This document shows, piece after piece, positions 35,045 to 43,393 of a DNA stretch of 64,000 nucleotides. Under the pieces are notes generated by a model. It saw only the letters and a list, made by a program, of their open reading frames with translations. It had not been told where the DNA came from and did not search any database. This DNA comes from Sphingobium soli (GTDB lineage: Bacteria > Pseudomonadota > Alphaproteobacteria > Sphingomonadales > Sphingomonadaceae): NCBI RefSeq assembly GCF_020782245.1, contig NZ_JAJGNP010000006.1:62001-126000 (forward strand), read 5' to 3'. Position 1 is the stretch's first letter, and the number at the start of each line of letters is the position of its first letter. The position numbers were made by a program, and so were the translations under genes.

Positions 35045-35277
35045 GCGCAAATGGTAAATGTCAAAGATTAACAAAGCCCTCCTTGCAGACGGCGAAGGGG
35101 AGAGCCACCGACTGACGCGACATTTTTGCAACATGTCTTTTAGGACACGAGGATTTTGGGCGGCAAGGAGGCAACACCTGCCAACAAAAATGGTTAAACC
35201 TCTATCAATCATGATGCTGCTGACGGCATCATTGCGGCGAACCTGATCCTATCATCATCATAAAAGTGGGGCCGCAA

Positions 35278-36231
35278 ATGATTGATTCGGGACGCTTTGT
35301 TGTGACACACAACGAGACAGAAGCCGTGAACGACGATCCGATGGAGGACCACAGCCTCACCGATGCGGCAAATGCCGGTACGGAATGGGGACTTTCGCAG
35401 GCATTCAGCCAATCGACCTTATTCGACCTGGGGCAGATCGACGTTCGCTGGGATGAAGACCTGGCCACCTTGTGGGCCTTCATGACGCCGCTCGAAAGGC
35501 CCAATTCGAATCTCGGCCTGATGCGTGACACCATGGCCTGGCAAAGGGAAAGCCGTCGCGTCTTCGGCGACAATGGCCCGCTCAAATTCATGGTGCTGGG
35601 GTCACGCTTTCCCGGCGTGTTCAATCTGGGCGGCGATCTGGAAATGTTTGCCGAATGCATCCAGCGGCGCGATCGCGAAACGCTGCTGAAATATGGCGTC
35701 GCCTGTTGTGAGATCGTCGATCGTATCTGGCATTGCAACGATATGAACATCATCAATATCGGCTTGGCCCAGGGCGACGCACTGGGCGGCGGGCTTGAGG
35801 CGCTGCTGTGTTTCGACGTCATCATCGCCGAGCGGCAGGCACGCTTCGGCCTGCCGGAGGTATTGTTCGGCCTCTTCCCCGGCATGGGCGCCTGGTCCAT
35901 TTTGCAGCGCCGGGTCGGCCCTGTTCTGGCGCGTCAGATGCTGTCGGAAGGTCGCATCTACACCGCTGATGAAATGTTCGACATGGGCATCGTCAATCAG
36001 GTTGTGGAAACCGGAGAAGGTGAAGCAGCAACAATCCAGTGGATCCGCGATCATCGGGCGCATCATCCCGGTTATGTCGGCATCAACAAGGCCGCGCGGC
36101 GCGTCCATCCTCTGACGCTGACCGAATTGACCGACATCGTGGAAATGTGGACCGAAACCGCTCTGTCCCTGTCGGATCGCGATTTGCGCATGATGCGACG
36201 CCTGGCGGCCGCGCAAACGAAGCTGCGCTGA
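35278..36231 (+). CDS. rpfF: RpfF-like DSF synthase (crotonase superfamily)
   Basis: A 317-residue crotonase-fold protein resembling RpfF, the enzyme that makes diffusible signal factors (cis-2-unsaturated fatty acids) from acyl-ACP by dehydration and thioester hydrolysis. Both catalytic glutamates are present with the same 20-residue spacing as in Xanthomonas RpfF: Glu174 in LGGGLEALL and Glu194 in FGLPEVLFGLFPGMGAWS. FNLGGDLEMF forms the first oxyanion loop. The C-terminal helix (VEMWTETALSLSDRDLRMM) also matches RpfF. About 50 polar residues precede the core. An in-frame GTG at 35266 is an alternative start. It is convergent with a GGDEF-EAL gene. No RpfC/RpfG sensor pair is present. Product chemistry is inferred. 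Confidence 0.8.
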   Translation: MIDSGRFVVTHNETEAVNDDPMEDHSLTDAANAGTEWGLSQAFSQSTLFDLGQIDVRWDEDLATLWAFMTPLERPNSNLGLMRDTMAWQRESRRVFGDNGPLKFMVLGSRFPGVFNLGGDLEMFAECIQRRDRETLLKYGVACCEIVDRIWHCNDMNIINIGLAQGDALGGGLEALLCFDVIIAERQARFGLPEVLFGLFPGMGAWSILQRRVGPVLARQMLSEGRIYTADEMFDMGIVNQVVETGEGEAATIQWIRDHRAHHPGYVGINKAARRVHPLTLTELTDIVEMWTETALSLSDRDLRMMRRLAAAQTKLR

Positions 36232-36240
36232 TTTGACCCG

Positions 36241-38259
36241 TCAGGCCCTGCGACGACGTGACTTGATCGCGGGGTCGGGCCGTCCCGTCCCTTGCAGCGG
36301 GCCTGCGGCAATCATATCCGCAATCTGGTCGGCCGGAACCGGCCGGCTGAACAGATACCCCTGGACGTTGGTGAAGCCCGCTTCGCGGGCGTGGCCTAAC
36401 TGGTCGACCGTCTCGATGCCTTCCGCCACTGTATCCATGGACAGGTCCCGCGCCAGACTGCCGATCGCCTTGACGATGGCGCGATCTTCTGCATTGGCGC
36501 TGACGCCGGCCATGAAGCTCTGGTCGACCTTGAGCGTATCGAACCGGTAAGATCGCAGATACGCCAGCGACGAATAGCCGGTGCCGAAATCATCCAGTGC
36601 CAGCCGCAGCCCGATCCGTTGCAATTCACGCAGGATCGCATTGGTCTGCCCGCTGTCGTCCAGGAAAATGGACTCGGTCACTTCCAGTTCCAGCCGGCGG
36701 GCCGAAACGCCGGTCTCCAGCAACGCGGCGATGACATTGCCGGGCAGTTCGGGCGATTTGAGCGATGCCGGCGATATGTTGATCGCCACCCGCACATGCT
36801 CGGGCCATTGGGCAGCCACTTCGCATGCCCGGCGCAGCACCCAGCCAGTCATCGCTTCGATCAGGCCCATATTCTCGGCGATCGGTATGAATTCGGAAGG
36901 CGGGATCGGCCCCAGCACCGGATGTTCCCAGCGAAGCAGGGCTTCGCAAGCCTCTATATGTCCGCTATTCAGGTCGACGATCGGTTGGAACATAAGGTTG
37001 AGCTCTCCGCCCGAAAGCGCCCGGCGCAGGCCGGTTTCAATCTCGTGCAACCGGTTGAAGCGCTCCTTGAGCGACCAGTTGAAACTGGCCGACCGGTTCC
37101 TTCCCTGCCCCTTCGCCTCATACAGCGCCAGGTCGGCATGTTGCATCAGCTCGTCCATGTCGCGGCCGTCCTGTGGCCCAACGGCATAGCCGACCGAAGC
37201 CGTCACCTGGAGGTGGTTTTCACCGATTTCGAAACCATGGGCGAAATAAGACACGATTTCCTGGGCGATGCCGGCGGCAGTCACCCGATCTGTGTCGGAG
37301 CAGATCAGGACGAACTCGTCCCCGCCGAACCGCGCGATCTTGCCACGCCCCTGGACCACTTCGGTCAGGCGTTCGGCCACCGCGCGCAGCAGTTGATCGC
37401 CGACCATATGACCCAGCGAGTCATTGATCTCCTTGAACCTGTCCAGATCCATCCACAGGATCGCGACCGCGTCGTTGCGCTTTTCATTCGTCTGGAAAAT
37501 GTCCCGCAAACGCATCTGCATCGCCATGCGGTTTTCAAGGCCGGTCAGGCTGTCGAAACGCGCCAGCCGTTCGAATTTTTCGGCTAGCAGCGACTTGTCG
37601 CGCTTCCCGATCAGCGCCTGAACCACGATCCTGTGCGTCGTGGCGCTGATTTCGGCCAGGCCCAGCACCATCATCACCATCGCGACGGACAGGACGCGAT
37701 AGCCTGTCGATCCTTCCAGCCACAGCCCCGTCGCGGTCGGCAGCAAAGCGAGGCAGACCTGCCCGATGGCGATTTGCACCCGCCCCGCGTTCCGGCCCGA
37801 AATGCCGCCTGCATAGCCCGTGGCCATCGATACGGTCAGCATATGGATGATGCTGTTCCCCGAATTGATGAGCGACACGAACGCCATGAGCCCCAGCAGG
37901 CCTGCGTAGACCCAGGCCCCAAGTTCATAAGCCAGTTCCCAGCCGCGCGAAGCGACGGCCGTGCCCCGCACCAACTGCCTATGAAAGAATATGGCGGACA
38001 CGACCCGCAGGGTGGCGACCAGGCAAAGCATGGCCACGACCGTGTGAATGGCCCCACGATCCGTCATACTGGCGACCACCAAACCGACAGCGACGCCCGT
38101 TATCGCACCGATGGTCAGGGAAGCGGGCGACGCGTACAGCGATTCAATCAAGCTGGCATGGACGTCAGCATCCTGCGACCGCTTTCCGACGCGTCGTTCC
38201 AACAAAGATTTCAAAACGCGCAAAATGGCGGGTCTCCGATTTGGGTCGCCTTTTCGCAA
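36241..38259 (-). CDS. Membrane GGDEF-EAL cyclic-di-GMP protein
   Basis: A 672-residue protein with about five to six N-terminal membrane helices (residues 45-205) and then tandem GGDEF and EAL domains. The GGDEF domain has FDSLTGLENR and an exact RFGGDEFVLIC (about residue 315), so diguanylate cyclase activity is possible. The EAL domain has CEALLRWEHP (about residue 438), VAINISPASL and LALDDFGTGYSSLAYL, so phosphodiesterase activity is also possible. The start is uncertain: the longest frame begins with TTG at 38259, and no ATG is available before the membrane region. It is convergent with the RpfF-like gene, 9 nt apart, which suggests a link between fatty-acid signalling and cyclic-di-GMP. 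Confidence 0.88.
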   Translation of the reverse strand: MRKGDPNRRPAILRVLKSLLERRVGKRSQDADVHASLIESLYASPASLTIGAITGVAVGLVVASMTDRGAIHTVVAMLCLVATLRVVSAIFFHRQLVRGTAVASRGWELAYELGAWVYAGLLGLMAFVSLINSGNSIIHMLTVSMATGYAGGISGRNAGRVQIAIGQVCLALLPTATGLWLEGSTGYRVLSVAMVMMVLGLAEISATTHRIVVQALIGKRDKSLLAEKFERLARFDSLTGLENRMAMQMRLRDIFQTNEKRNDAVAILWMDLDRFKEINDSLGHMVGDQLLRAVAERLTEVVQGRGKIARFGGDEFVLICSDTDRVTAAGIAQEIVSYFAHGFEIGENHLQVTASVGYAVGPQDGRDMDELMQHADLALYEAKGQGRNRSASFNWSLKERFNRLHEIETGLRRALSGGELNLMFQPIVDLNSGHIEACEALLRWEHPVLGPIPPSEFIPIAENMGLIEAMTGWVLRRACEVAAQWPEHVRVAINISPASLKSPELPGNVIAALLETGVSARRLELEVTESIFLDDSGQTNAILRELQRIGLRLALDDFGTGYSSLAYLRSYRFDTLKVDQSFMAGVSANAEDRAIVKAIGSLARDLSMDTVAEGIETVDQLGHAREAGFTNVQGYLFSRPVPADQIADMIAAGPLQGTGRPDPAIKSRRRRA

Positions 38260-38332
38260 TTTCCCTTTATTTTTTGGTTAATCCGGCATCTGGCCTGGAT
38301 GATTATTCCTGATCCCGATCAAATTTTCCCGG

Positions 38333-41300
38333 TCATCCGATCATCATCAGGCTGGCATTCCCCCCCGCCGCGGTGGTGTTGATCGACGTCGACACTTCTT
38401 CCAGCAGCCAGTCCAGGCAATAGCCTTGACCATGTTCATCGACATGGACCGGGACAATGGGTCCGGGCATGTCGGCGACGCATTGCGCGGTAGCCGCAAT
38501 CTTGGCGCTGTCGCCTTCGACCAGCGCCGCCGCGAAGGGACCGCTTTCGTTCGTCGAAAAGCATGCGGCCACGTCCTGCGGGAGGTCGGCGGGCAACGTC
38601 ATCCCCTGTACCACGCCGTGATTGCCGGTCGCCAAAATCGCCGCCATCTGCCGGAACAGACCCTGCCGCGTAGCCGGGCGCATCAACACGCGGCCGCGCG
38701 GATGCAGCGCGTAAAGATTGCGCTCACCCACTGGGCCTGGCAGCGACAATTCGACGCCCAGGGCCGAAGCATCGCCAGTCCGCCGCGCCTGAGCCGCTGC
38801 TTCCCCCTCACCCTGTCGGTCCAGCCAGTCGGCAAAGCCATGCAGCGGCGATCGTAGACGCGTTACCCGCTCGGCAAAGACAGGCGGCGTGGTGGTCAGC
38901 CGGCCCAGATAGAGCGGGCCACCGGCCTTTGGCCCGGTGCCCGACAAGCCCCGCCCGCCAAAGGGCTGAACCCCGACGATGGCGCCGATGACGTTGCGGT
39001 TCACATAGATATTGCCGACCTTTGCCCGGCTTGTGACGCGGGCGATCGTTTCGTCCAGCCGTGTGTGCAGACCGAAGGTCAGGCCATAGCCGGTCGCATT
39101 GATCTGATCGACCAGCGCATCCAGCCCTGCCCGCTTGAAGCGCAGCACGTGCAGAACCGGACCGAAGACTTCGCGCTCCAGATCGGCGATGCCGTCGATC
39201 TCGATGATCGTTGGCGCGACGAACGTGCCATGCGCGGTTTCAGGCGGCAGGACGCTTTGTTCGACCTCCCGCCCCTTCGCGCGCATCGCGTCGATATGAG
39301 CGATAATGCCGTCGCGCGCCTCCGCTGTGATGACCGGCCCGATATCCACGTTCAGCGCATCGGTGCGCCCGATGCGCAATTCGGCCAGCGCGCCCTTCAA
39401 CATGGTCAGCGTCCGGTCCGCGACATCCTCCTGCAAGCACAAGATGCGCAGCGCCGAACACCGTTGCCCTGCACTGTCGAAGGCAGAGGCTATGACGTCC
39501 GCCACCACCTGTTCGGCCAGCGCCGAACTGTCGACGATCATGGCATTCTGGCCGCCCGTTTCAGCGATCAAGGGGATCGGCCGACCGGCGCGCGACAGAC
39601 GCGGCGCAAGCTGGCGCTGGATCAGGCGGGCGACCTCGGTCGACCCGGTGAACATCACCGCCGCGGTTTCCGGGGCCGCGACCAGCGCCGCGCCGATCCG
39701 GCCGTCGCCGGGCAGCAGTTGCAGCGCATCGGCAGGCACGCCCGCGTCATGCAGCAATCGCACCGACTCCGCCGCAATCAGGGGCGTTTCCTCGGCAGGC
39801 TTGGCCAGCACCGGATTGCCCGCCATCAGTGCGGCGGCAACCTGACCCGTGAATATTGCCAACGGGAAATTCCACGGGCTGATGCACACGACCGGTCCCA
39901 GCGACTGCTGCTGTGTGCCAAAGGTCGCGTGCGCCTGCCGAGCGTAATAGCGCAGAAAATCGATCGCCTCCCGCACTTCGGCAATGGCATTGGGCAGCGA
40001 CTTGCCCGCTTCCCGCACGATGAGGCCGAGCAGGATCGGCATGCGCGCCTGCATCGCGTCGGCCGCCGCTTCCAGCATGGCGGCGCGATCAGACACCGCG
40101 CTATTGGGCCAGCGCGACTCCGCAGCGCGGATCACCGCGGCACGCGCATCTGCTTCAGTCGCATCCGTGACCCGGCCGACCACGTCCCGATGATCGGCCG
40201 GATTGAATACGGTCCGCGCTGGCCCCGATGCCTTTTCTGGCGCTGCCGTCCATGCGATTTGCGCGCTTTCCCGCAACGCATCGCCAAGCCGCGCCAATTC
40301 GGCCTCGTCGCTCAGGTCCAGTCCGTCGGAATTGCGCCGGTCTGGATACAGATCCGCCGGCAGCGCGATCTGGTCGTGCCGCGCGCCCGGATGGGGCATC
40401 GCCTTCACCACCTCCGCCGGGTCGGCAATCAGATCGTCGATTGACACGGCCGGATCGGCGATGCGGTTGACGAAACTGCTGTTTGCGCCATTTTCCAGCA
40501 AGCGCCGCACCAGATAGGCCAGCAATGTCTCATGCGTGCCGACCGGGGCGTAAATGCGGCAGGGGCGGTTCAGCTTCTCTGCCCCGACCACCTGCTCATA
40601 AAGCGGCTCTCCCATGCCGTGCAGGCATTGAAACTCATAATCGCCAACCGAAAAGTCCGGTCCGGCCAGATGATAGATGCTGCTTAGCGTCTGGGCATTA
40701 TGCGTCGCAAATTGCGGAAACACCACGTCGCGCGCCGCCACCAGCTTGCGGGCACAGGCGATATAGGCGACGTCGGTATGAACCTTGCGCGTATAGACGG
40801 GGAAGTCGGGCAGGCCGTCAACCTGCGCCCGCTTGATTTCCGCATCCCAATAGGCGCCCTTGACCAACCGCACCATGATGCGCCGGTCGCTACGCCGCGC
40901 CAGGTCGATGATCCAGTCGATCACGAAGGGGCAGCGCTTGCCATAGCCCTGCACCACAAAGCCAAGGCCATTCCAGCCGGCAAGATCGGGATCGCCCGCC
41001 AGGCTTTCGAGCAGGTCGAGCGACAATTCCAGCCGGTCGGCTTCTTCCGCATCGATATTGAAACCGATGTCATACCGCTTGGACAGCAGCGCCAATTGCT
41101 TCACCGCCGGCAGCAATTCGCCCATCACCCGGTCCGCCTGGGCACGGACATAGCGCGGATGCAGCGCCGACAATTTGATCGAAATGCCCGGCCCGGAATA
41201 AATGCCGCGTCCGGCCGAAGCCTTGCCAATGGCGTGGATCGCCCGTTCATAATCGGCAAAATAGCGCCTGGCGTCGGCGGCCGTGGTCGCGGCTTCGCCC

Positions 41301-41932
41301 AGCATATCATAGCTGTAGGCGAAGCCCTTGGCCTCCATCTCCTTCGCGCGCTTCAGCGCCTGCTGGATCGTCTCGCCCGTTACGAATTGTTCGCCCATCA
41401 TCCGCATGGCCAGATCAACCCCGCGCCGGATCACGGGTTCGCCCGCACGCGCGACCAGCCGCGTCAGCGCTGCGCCCAGTCCCCGATCGTCAACACTGCC
41501 GACCAACTTGCCAGTGACCACCAGCCCCCATGTCGCGGCATTGACGAACAGCGATTTTTCACCACCCAGATGCGCGCCCCAATCACCGTCTGCGATCTTG
41601 TCGCGGATCAACGCGTCGCGCGTCGCCGTATCGGGAATACGCAGCAATGCCTCGGCAAGGCACATCAGCGCCACGCCCTCTTGGCTGGACAGCGCATATT
41701 CCTGCACCAGGCCCTCGACACCGCTCCCCTTGCGATTGGCGCGCAATGCGGTGACGAGCTTGCAGGTCGTATCGGCAATCGCATCGCGCATGGCATCGGG
41801 CACCGTCGCGGCCGCGATCAATGGCTCCAGCGCCTCCGCCTCGTCGCGCCGATAGGCAGCGGTGATCGCCTGTCGCAACGGCGTAGGCTGGCGGATGGCG
41901 GGGGCGAACTGGGCGAAGGGCTTATCGGTCAT
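38333..41932 (-). CDS. putA: Bifunctional proline dehydrogenase / P5C dehydrogenase PutA
   Basis: A 1199-residue enzyme converting proline to glutamate. The proline dehydrogenase barrel (about residues 180-480) uses FAD and contains SIKLSALHPRY, MVRLVKGAYWDAEIK and QFATHNAQT. The aldehyde dehydrogenase domain (about 560-1000) contains ISPWNFPLAIFTGQ, AETGGQNAMIVDSSAL with the general-base Glu, and FDSAGQRCSALR with the catalytic Cys. A C-terminal segment of about 190 residues follows. It has no N-terminal ribbon-helix-helix DNA-binding domain, unlike E. coli PutA, so regulation falls to the divergent Lrp-type gene putR. The ATG at 41932 is used. Confidence 0.96.
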   Translation of the reverse strand: MTDKPFAQFAPAIRQPTPLRQAITAAYRRDEAEALEPLIAAATVPDAMRDAIADTTCKLVTALRANRKGSGVEGLVQEYALSSQEGVALMCLAEALLRIPDTATRDALIRDKIADGDWGAHLGGEKSLFVNAATWGLVVTGKLVGSVDDRGLGAALTRLVARAGEPVIRRGVDLAMRMMGEQFVTGETIQQALKRAKEMEAKGFAYSYDMLGEAATTAADARRYFADYERAIHAIGKASAGRGIYSGPGISIKLSALHPRYVRAQADRVMGELLPAVKQLALLSKRYDIGFNIDAEEADRLELSLDLLESLAGDPDLAGWNGLGFVVQGYGKRCPFVIDWIIDLARRSDRRIMVRLVKGAYWDAEIKRAQVDGLPDFPVYTRKVHTDVAYIACARKLVAARDVVFPQFATHNAQTLSSIYHLAGPDFSVGDYEFQCLHGMGEPLYEQVVGAEKLNRPCRIYAPVGTHETLLAYLVRRLLENGANSSFVNRIADPAVSIDDLIADPAEVVKAMPHPGARHDQIALPADLYPDRRNSDGLDLSDEAELARLGDALRESAQIAWTAAPEKASGPARTVFNPADHRDVVGRVTDATEADARAAVIRAAESRWPNSAVSDRAAMLEAAADAMQARMPILLGLIVREAGKSLPNAIAEVREAIDFLRYYARQAHATFGTQQQSLGPVVCISPWNFPLAIFTGQVAAALMAGNPVLAKPAEETPLIAAESVRLLHDAGVPADALQLLPGDGRIGAALVAAPETAAVMFTGSTEVARLIQRQLAPRLSRAGRPIPLIAETGGQNAMIVDSSALAEQVVADVIASAFDSAGQRCSALRILCLQEDVADRTLTMLKGALAELRIGRTDALNVDIGPVITAEARDGIIAHIDAMRAKGREVEQSVLPPETAHGTFVAPTIIEIDGIADLEREVFGPVLHVLRFKRAGLDALVDQINATGYGLTFGLHTRLDETIARVTSRAKVGNIYVNRNVIGAIVGVQPFGGRGLSGTGPKAGGPLYLGRLTTTPPVFAERVTRLRSPLHGFADWLDRQGEGEAAAQARRTGDASALGVELSLPGPVGERNLYALHPRGRVLMRPATRQGLFRQMAAILATGNHGVVQGMTLPADLPQDVAACFSTNESGPFAAALVEGDSAKIAATAQCVADMPGPIVPVHVDEHGQGYCLDWLLEEVSTSINTTAAGGNASLMMIG

Positions 41933-41949
41933 GACACCATCATATTCCT

Positions 41950-41997
41950 GGAATGAACATCATTCCGACTTATGAAATGCCGACTTTTAGGGGAATG
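41950..41997. promoter_or_regulatory. Probable PutR operator (GGAATG half-sites)
   Basis: GGAATG-AACAT-CATTCC at 41950-41966 is a perfect 6+5+6 palindrome, and a third GGAATG half-site lies at 41992-41997. All lie in the 98-base gap between divergent putA and putR. Lrp-family regulators bind multiple such half-sites across promoters. Confidence 0.6.
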
Positions 41998-42030
41998 GAC
42001 TTATTCAATTGGCCGTTCTAGGCAATATGG

Positions 42031-42522
42031 ATGGCCAACCTGCCCCAAACAGTCGATCTGGATGAATTTGATCGTCGAATCATCGCCGCGCTGGTGGAAG
42101 ACGGCCGCATGACGGTTACGGACCTGGCCGATGCGGTTGGTCTGTCGAAAACACCGTGTCAGGTCAGGCTGAAGCGGCTCCAGCAAGCCGGCGTCATACG
42201 CGGCTTTCGCGCGATCATCGACCCCGCAAAGCTTGGCCTCGACCACATCGCCTTCACCGAAGTCAAATTATCGGATACGCGCGAAGCGGCCCTTTGCGAA
42301 TTCAACGCCGCTGTCCGCCGTATCGCGGAGGTGGAGGAATGCCACATGCTGGCCAGCAATTTCGATTATCTGCTCAAGGTGCGGACGGCCGATATCCGCC
42401 GCTATCGCATCGTGCTGGGCGAAAAGATCAGCGCCCTGCCCCATGTCGCCAGCACATCCACCTTCGTGGCGATGGAAACCGTGATGGAGGCCGGGCATCG
42501 CCGGACGAAAAGCGGCCGGTAA
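42031..42522 (+). CDS. putR: Lrp/AsnC family proline-responsive regulator
   Basis: A 163-residue regulator. The N-terminal HTH (about residues 10-60; LDEFDRRIIAALVEDGRMTVTDLADAVGLSKTPCQVRLKRL) and the C-terminal RAM ligand-binding domain (about 70-150; VEECHMLASNFDYLLKVRTADI) are typical of Lrp/AsnC. It is divergent from putA. In Agrobacterium, Rhodobacter and others the same arrangement encodes PutR, which activates putA in the presence of proline; I infer the same here. The start ATG at 42031 is used. Its product would bind the GGAATG repeats in the gap. Confidence 0.9.
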   Translation: MANLPQTVDLDEFDRRIIAALVEDGRMTVTDLADAVGLSKTPCQVRLKRLQQAGVIRGFRAIIDPAKLGLDHIAFTEVKLSDTREAALCEFNAAVRRIAEVEECHMLASNFDYLLKVRTADIRRYRIVLGEKISALPHVASTSTFVAMETVMEAGHRRTKSGR

Positions 42523-42532
42523 GGCGCAATCG

Positions 42533-42554
42533 CTTTGCAATATGCCATGCAAAG
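42533..42554. terminator. Short hairpin between putR and LOV-HTH gene
   Basis: CTTTGCA (42533-42539) and TGCAAAG (42548-42554) pair around an 8-base loop in the 48-base gap between two convergent genes. It lacks a T-run, so termination is only a suggestion. Confidence 0.3.
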
Positions 42555-42570
42555 GTCGCAGACCCGAACG

Positions 42571-43185
42571 TCAATAGCCCGCTTCCACCGCGATCCGGAT
42601 GGCGTCGGCGGATGTCGAAACACCCAGCCCCTTCTGCAAAGCCGCCTTGTGCATCTTCACCTTCCGTTCCGACAGGCCCAGCGTAAAGGCGATCTGCTTG
42701 TTCAATTGACCGGCCGCCATCTGCACAAGCACTTGGTGCTGGCGCCGCGTCAACGCCGCGACGCGGTCGCGCGCCATCATCTGACGGGTCGGCCCCAGCG
42801 CCGGATCAGTCACTTCCATCAGAGAGCCCAGGAAATATTTGAGCGTCCCGGAATCATCGAAAATGGGGGCAATCAGAACCGCATTGCGAAAAGGCGCGCC
42901 GCCTTTCTTGTAATTCAAAATCTCGACCAGGATCGGTCGCCGGTCGCTGATCGCCGCGCGAATTTGACCCGTAAGTTCCGGTTCGGTGCCCGCGCCACGC
43001 ATGAAGCGGCAATTGCGGCCTATCACCTCTTCACGCCTATAGCCCGTCAACGCCAGAAAGGCGGAATTGCACTCGATCACGGGCGTATCGGCGGTGGACG
43101 GATCGCAAATCAACGCCGCGATCGGGCTTGCCGCGATCAAGTCGGACAGGGGCGTCCTATGCGCTATCAGTTCCGTTCCCGTCAT
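42571..43185 (-). CDS. Blue-light LOV-HTH transcription factor, EL222-like
   Basis: A 204-residue regulator with a LOV (flavin-binding PAS) domain at residues 10-125 and a LuxR-type HTH at about 140-200. GRNCRFMRG at residues 57-65 holds Cys59, which would form the light-induced flavin adduct. ILNYKKGGAPFRNAVLIAPI and YFLGSLMEV complete the LOV core. The HTH reads LTRRQHQVLVQMAAGQLNKQ and SERKVKMHKAALQ. The sequence follows Erythrobacter EL222 nearly residue for residue as I remember it, including the GTEPELT segment and the C-terminal IRIAVEAGY. In the dark the LOV domain should block HTH dimerisation; blue light frees it. The ATG at 43185 is preferred to the longer frame from 43287. Confidence 0.9.
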   Translation of the reverse strand: MTGTELIAHRTPLSDLIAASPIAALICDPSTADTPVIECNSAFLALTGYRREEVIGRNCRFMRGAGTEPELTGQIRAAISDRRPILVEILNYKKGGAPFRNAVLIAPIFDDSGTLKYFLGSLMEVTDPALGPTRQMMARDRVAALTRRQHQVLVQMAAGQLNKQIAFTLGLSERKVKMHKAALQKGLGVSTSADAIRIAVEAGY

Positions 43186-43393
43186 GACGACACCGACATA
43201 AAGCAAACACGGGCCCCATTTCAACTGAACTCCGTCGGCCGCGCGGAGCGCCTTGGAGGTCGCTGGACGGCCGCGCGGAAAGTCCATTTCGGACCATCAT
43301 CAATATTCCCGGACTGCAATTTCCTAATACTCTTCACGGACCAGATGCGTCGTCGAAAACATCGACAGGCACACCGGCCCCAGTGGGAGATAT

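Noticed and set aside
35058..35246. A 62-codon frame before the RpfF-like gene, possibly a leader peptide
   Set aside because: No ribosome-binding site at its start, no conserved pattern, and only a weak chance of translation of its last 18 codons from an internal ATG.
40700..41956. A 418-codon open frame antisense to putA
   Set aside because: It mirrors putA codons and shows no domain or ribosome-binding site.
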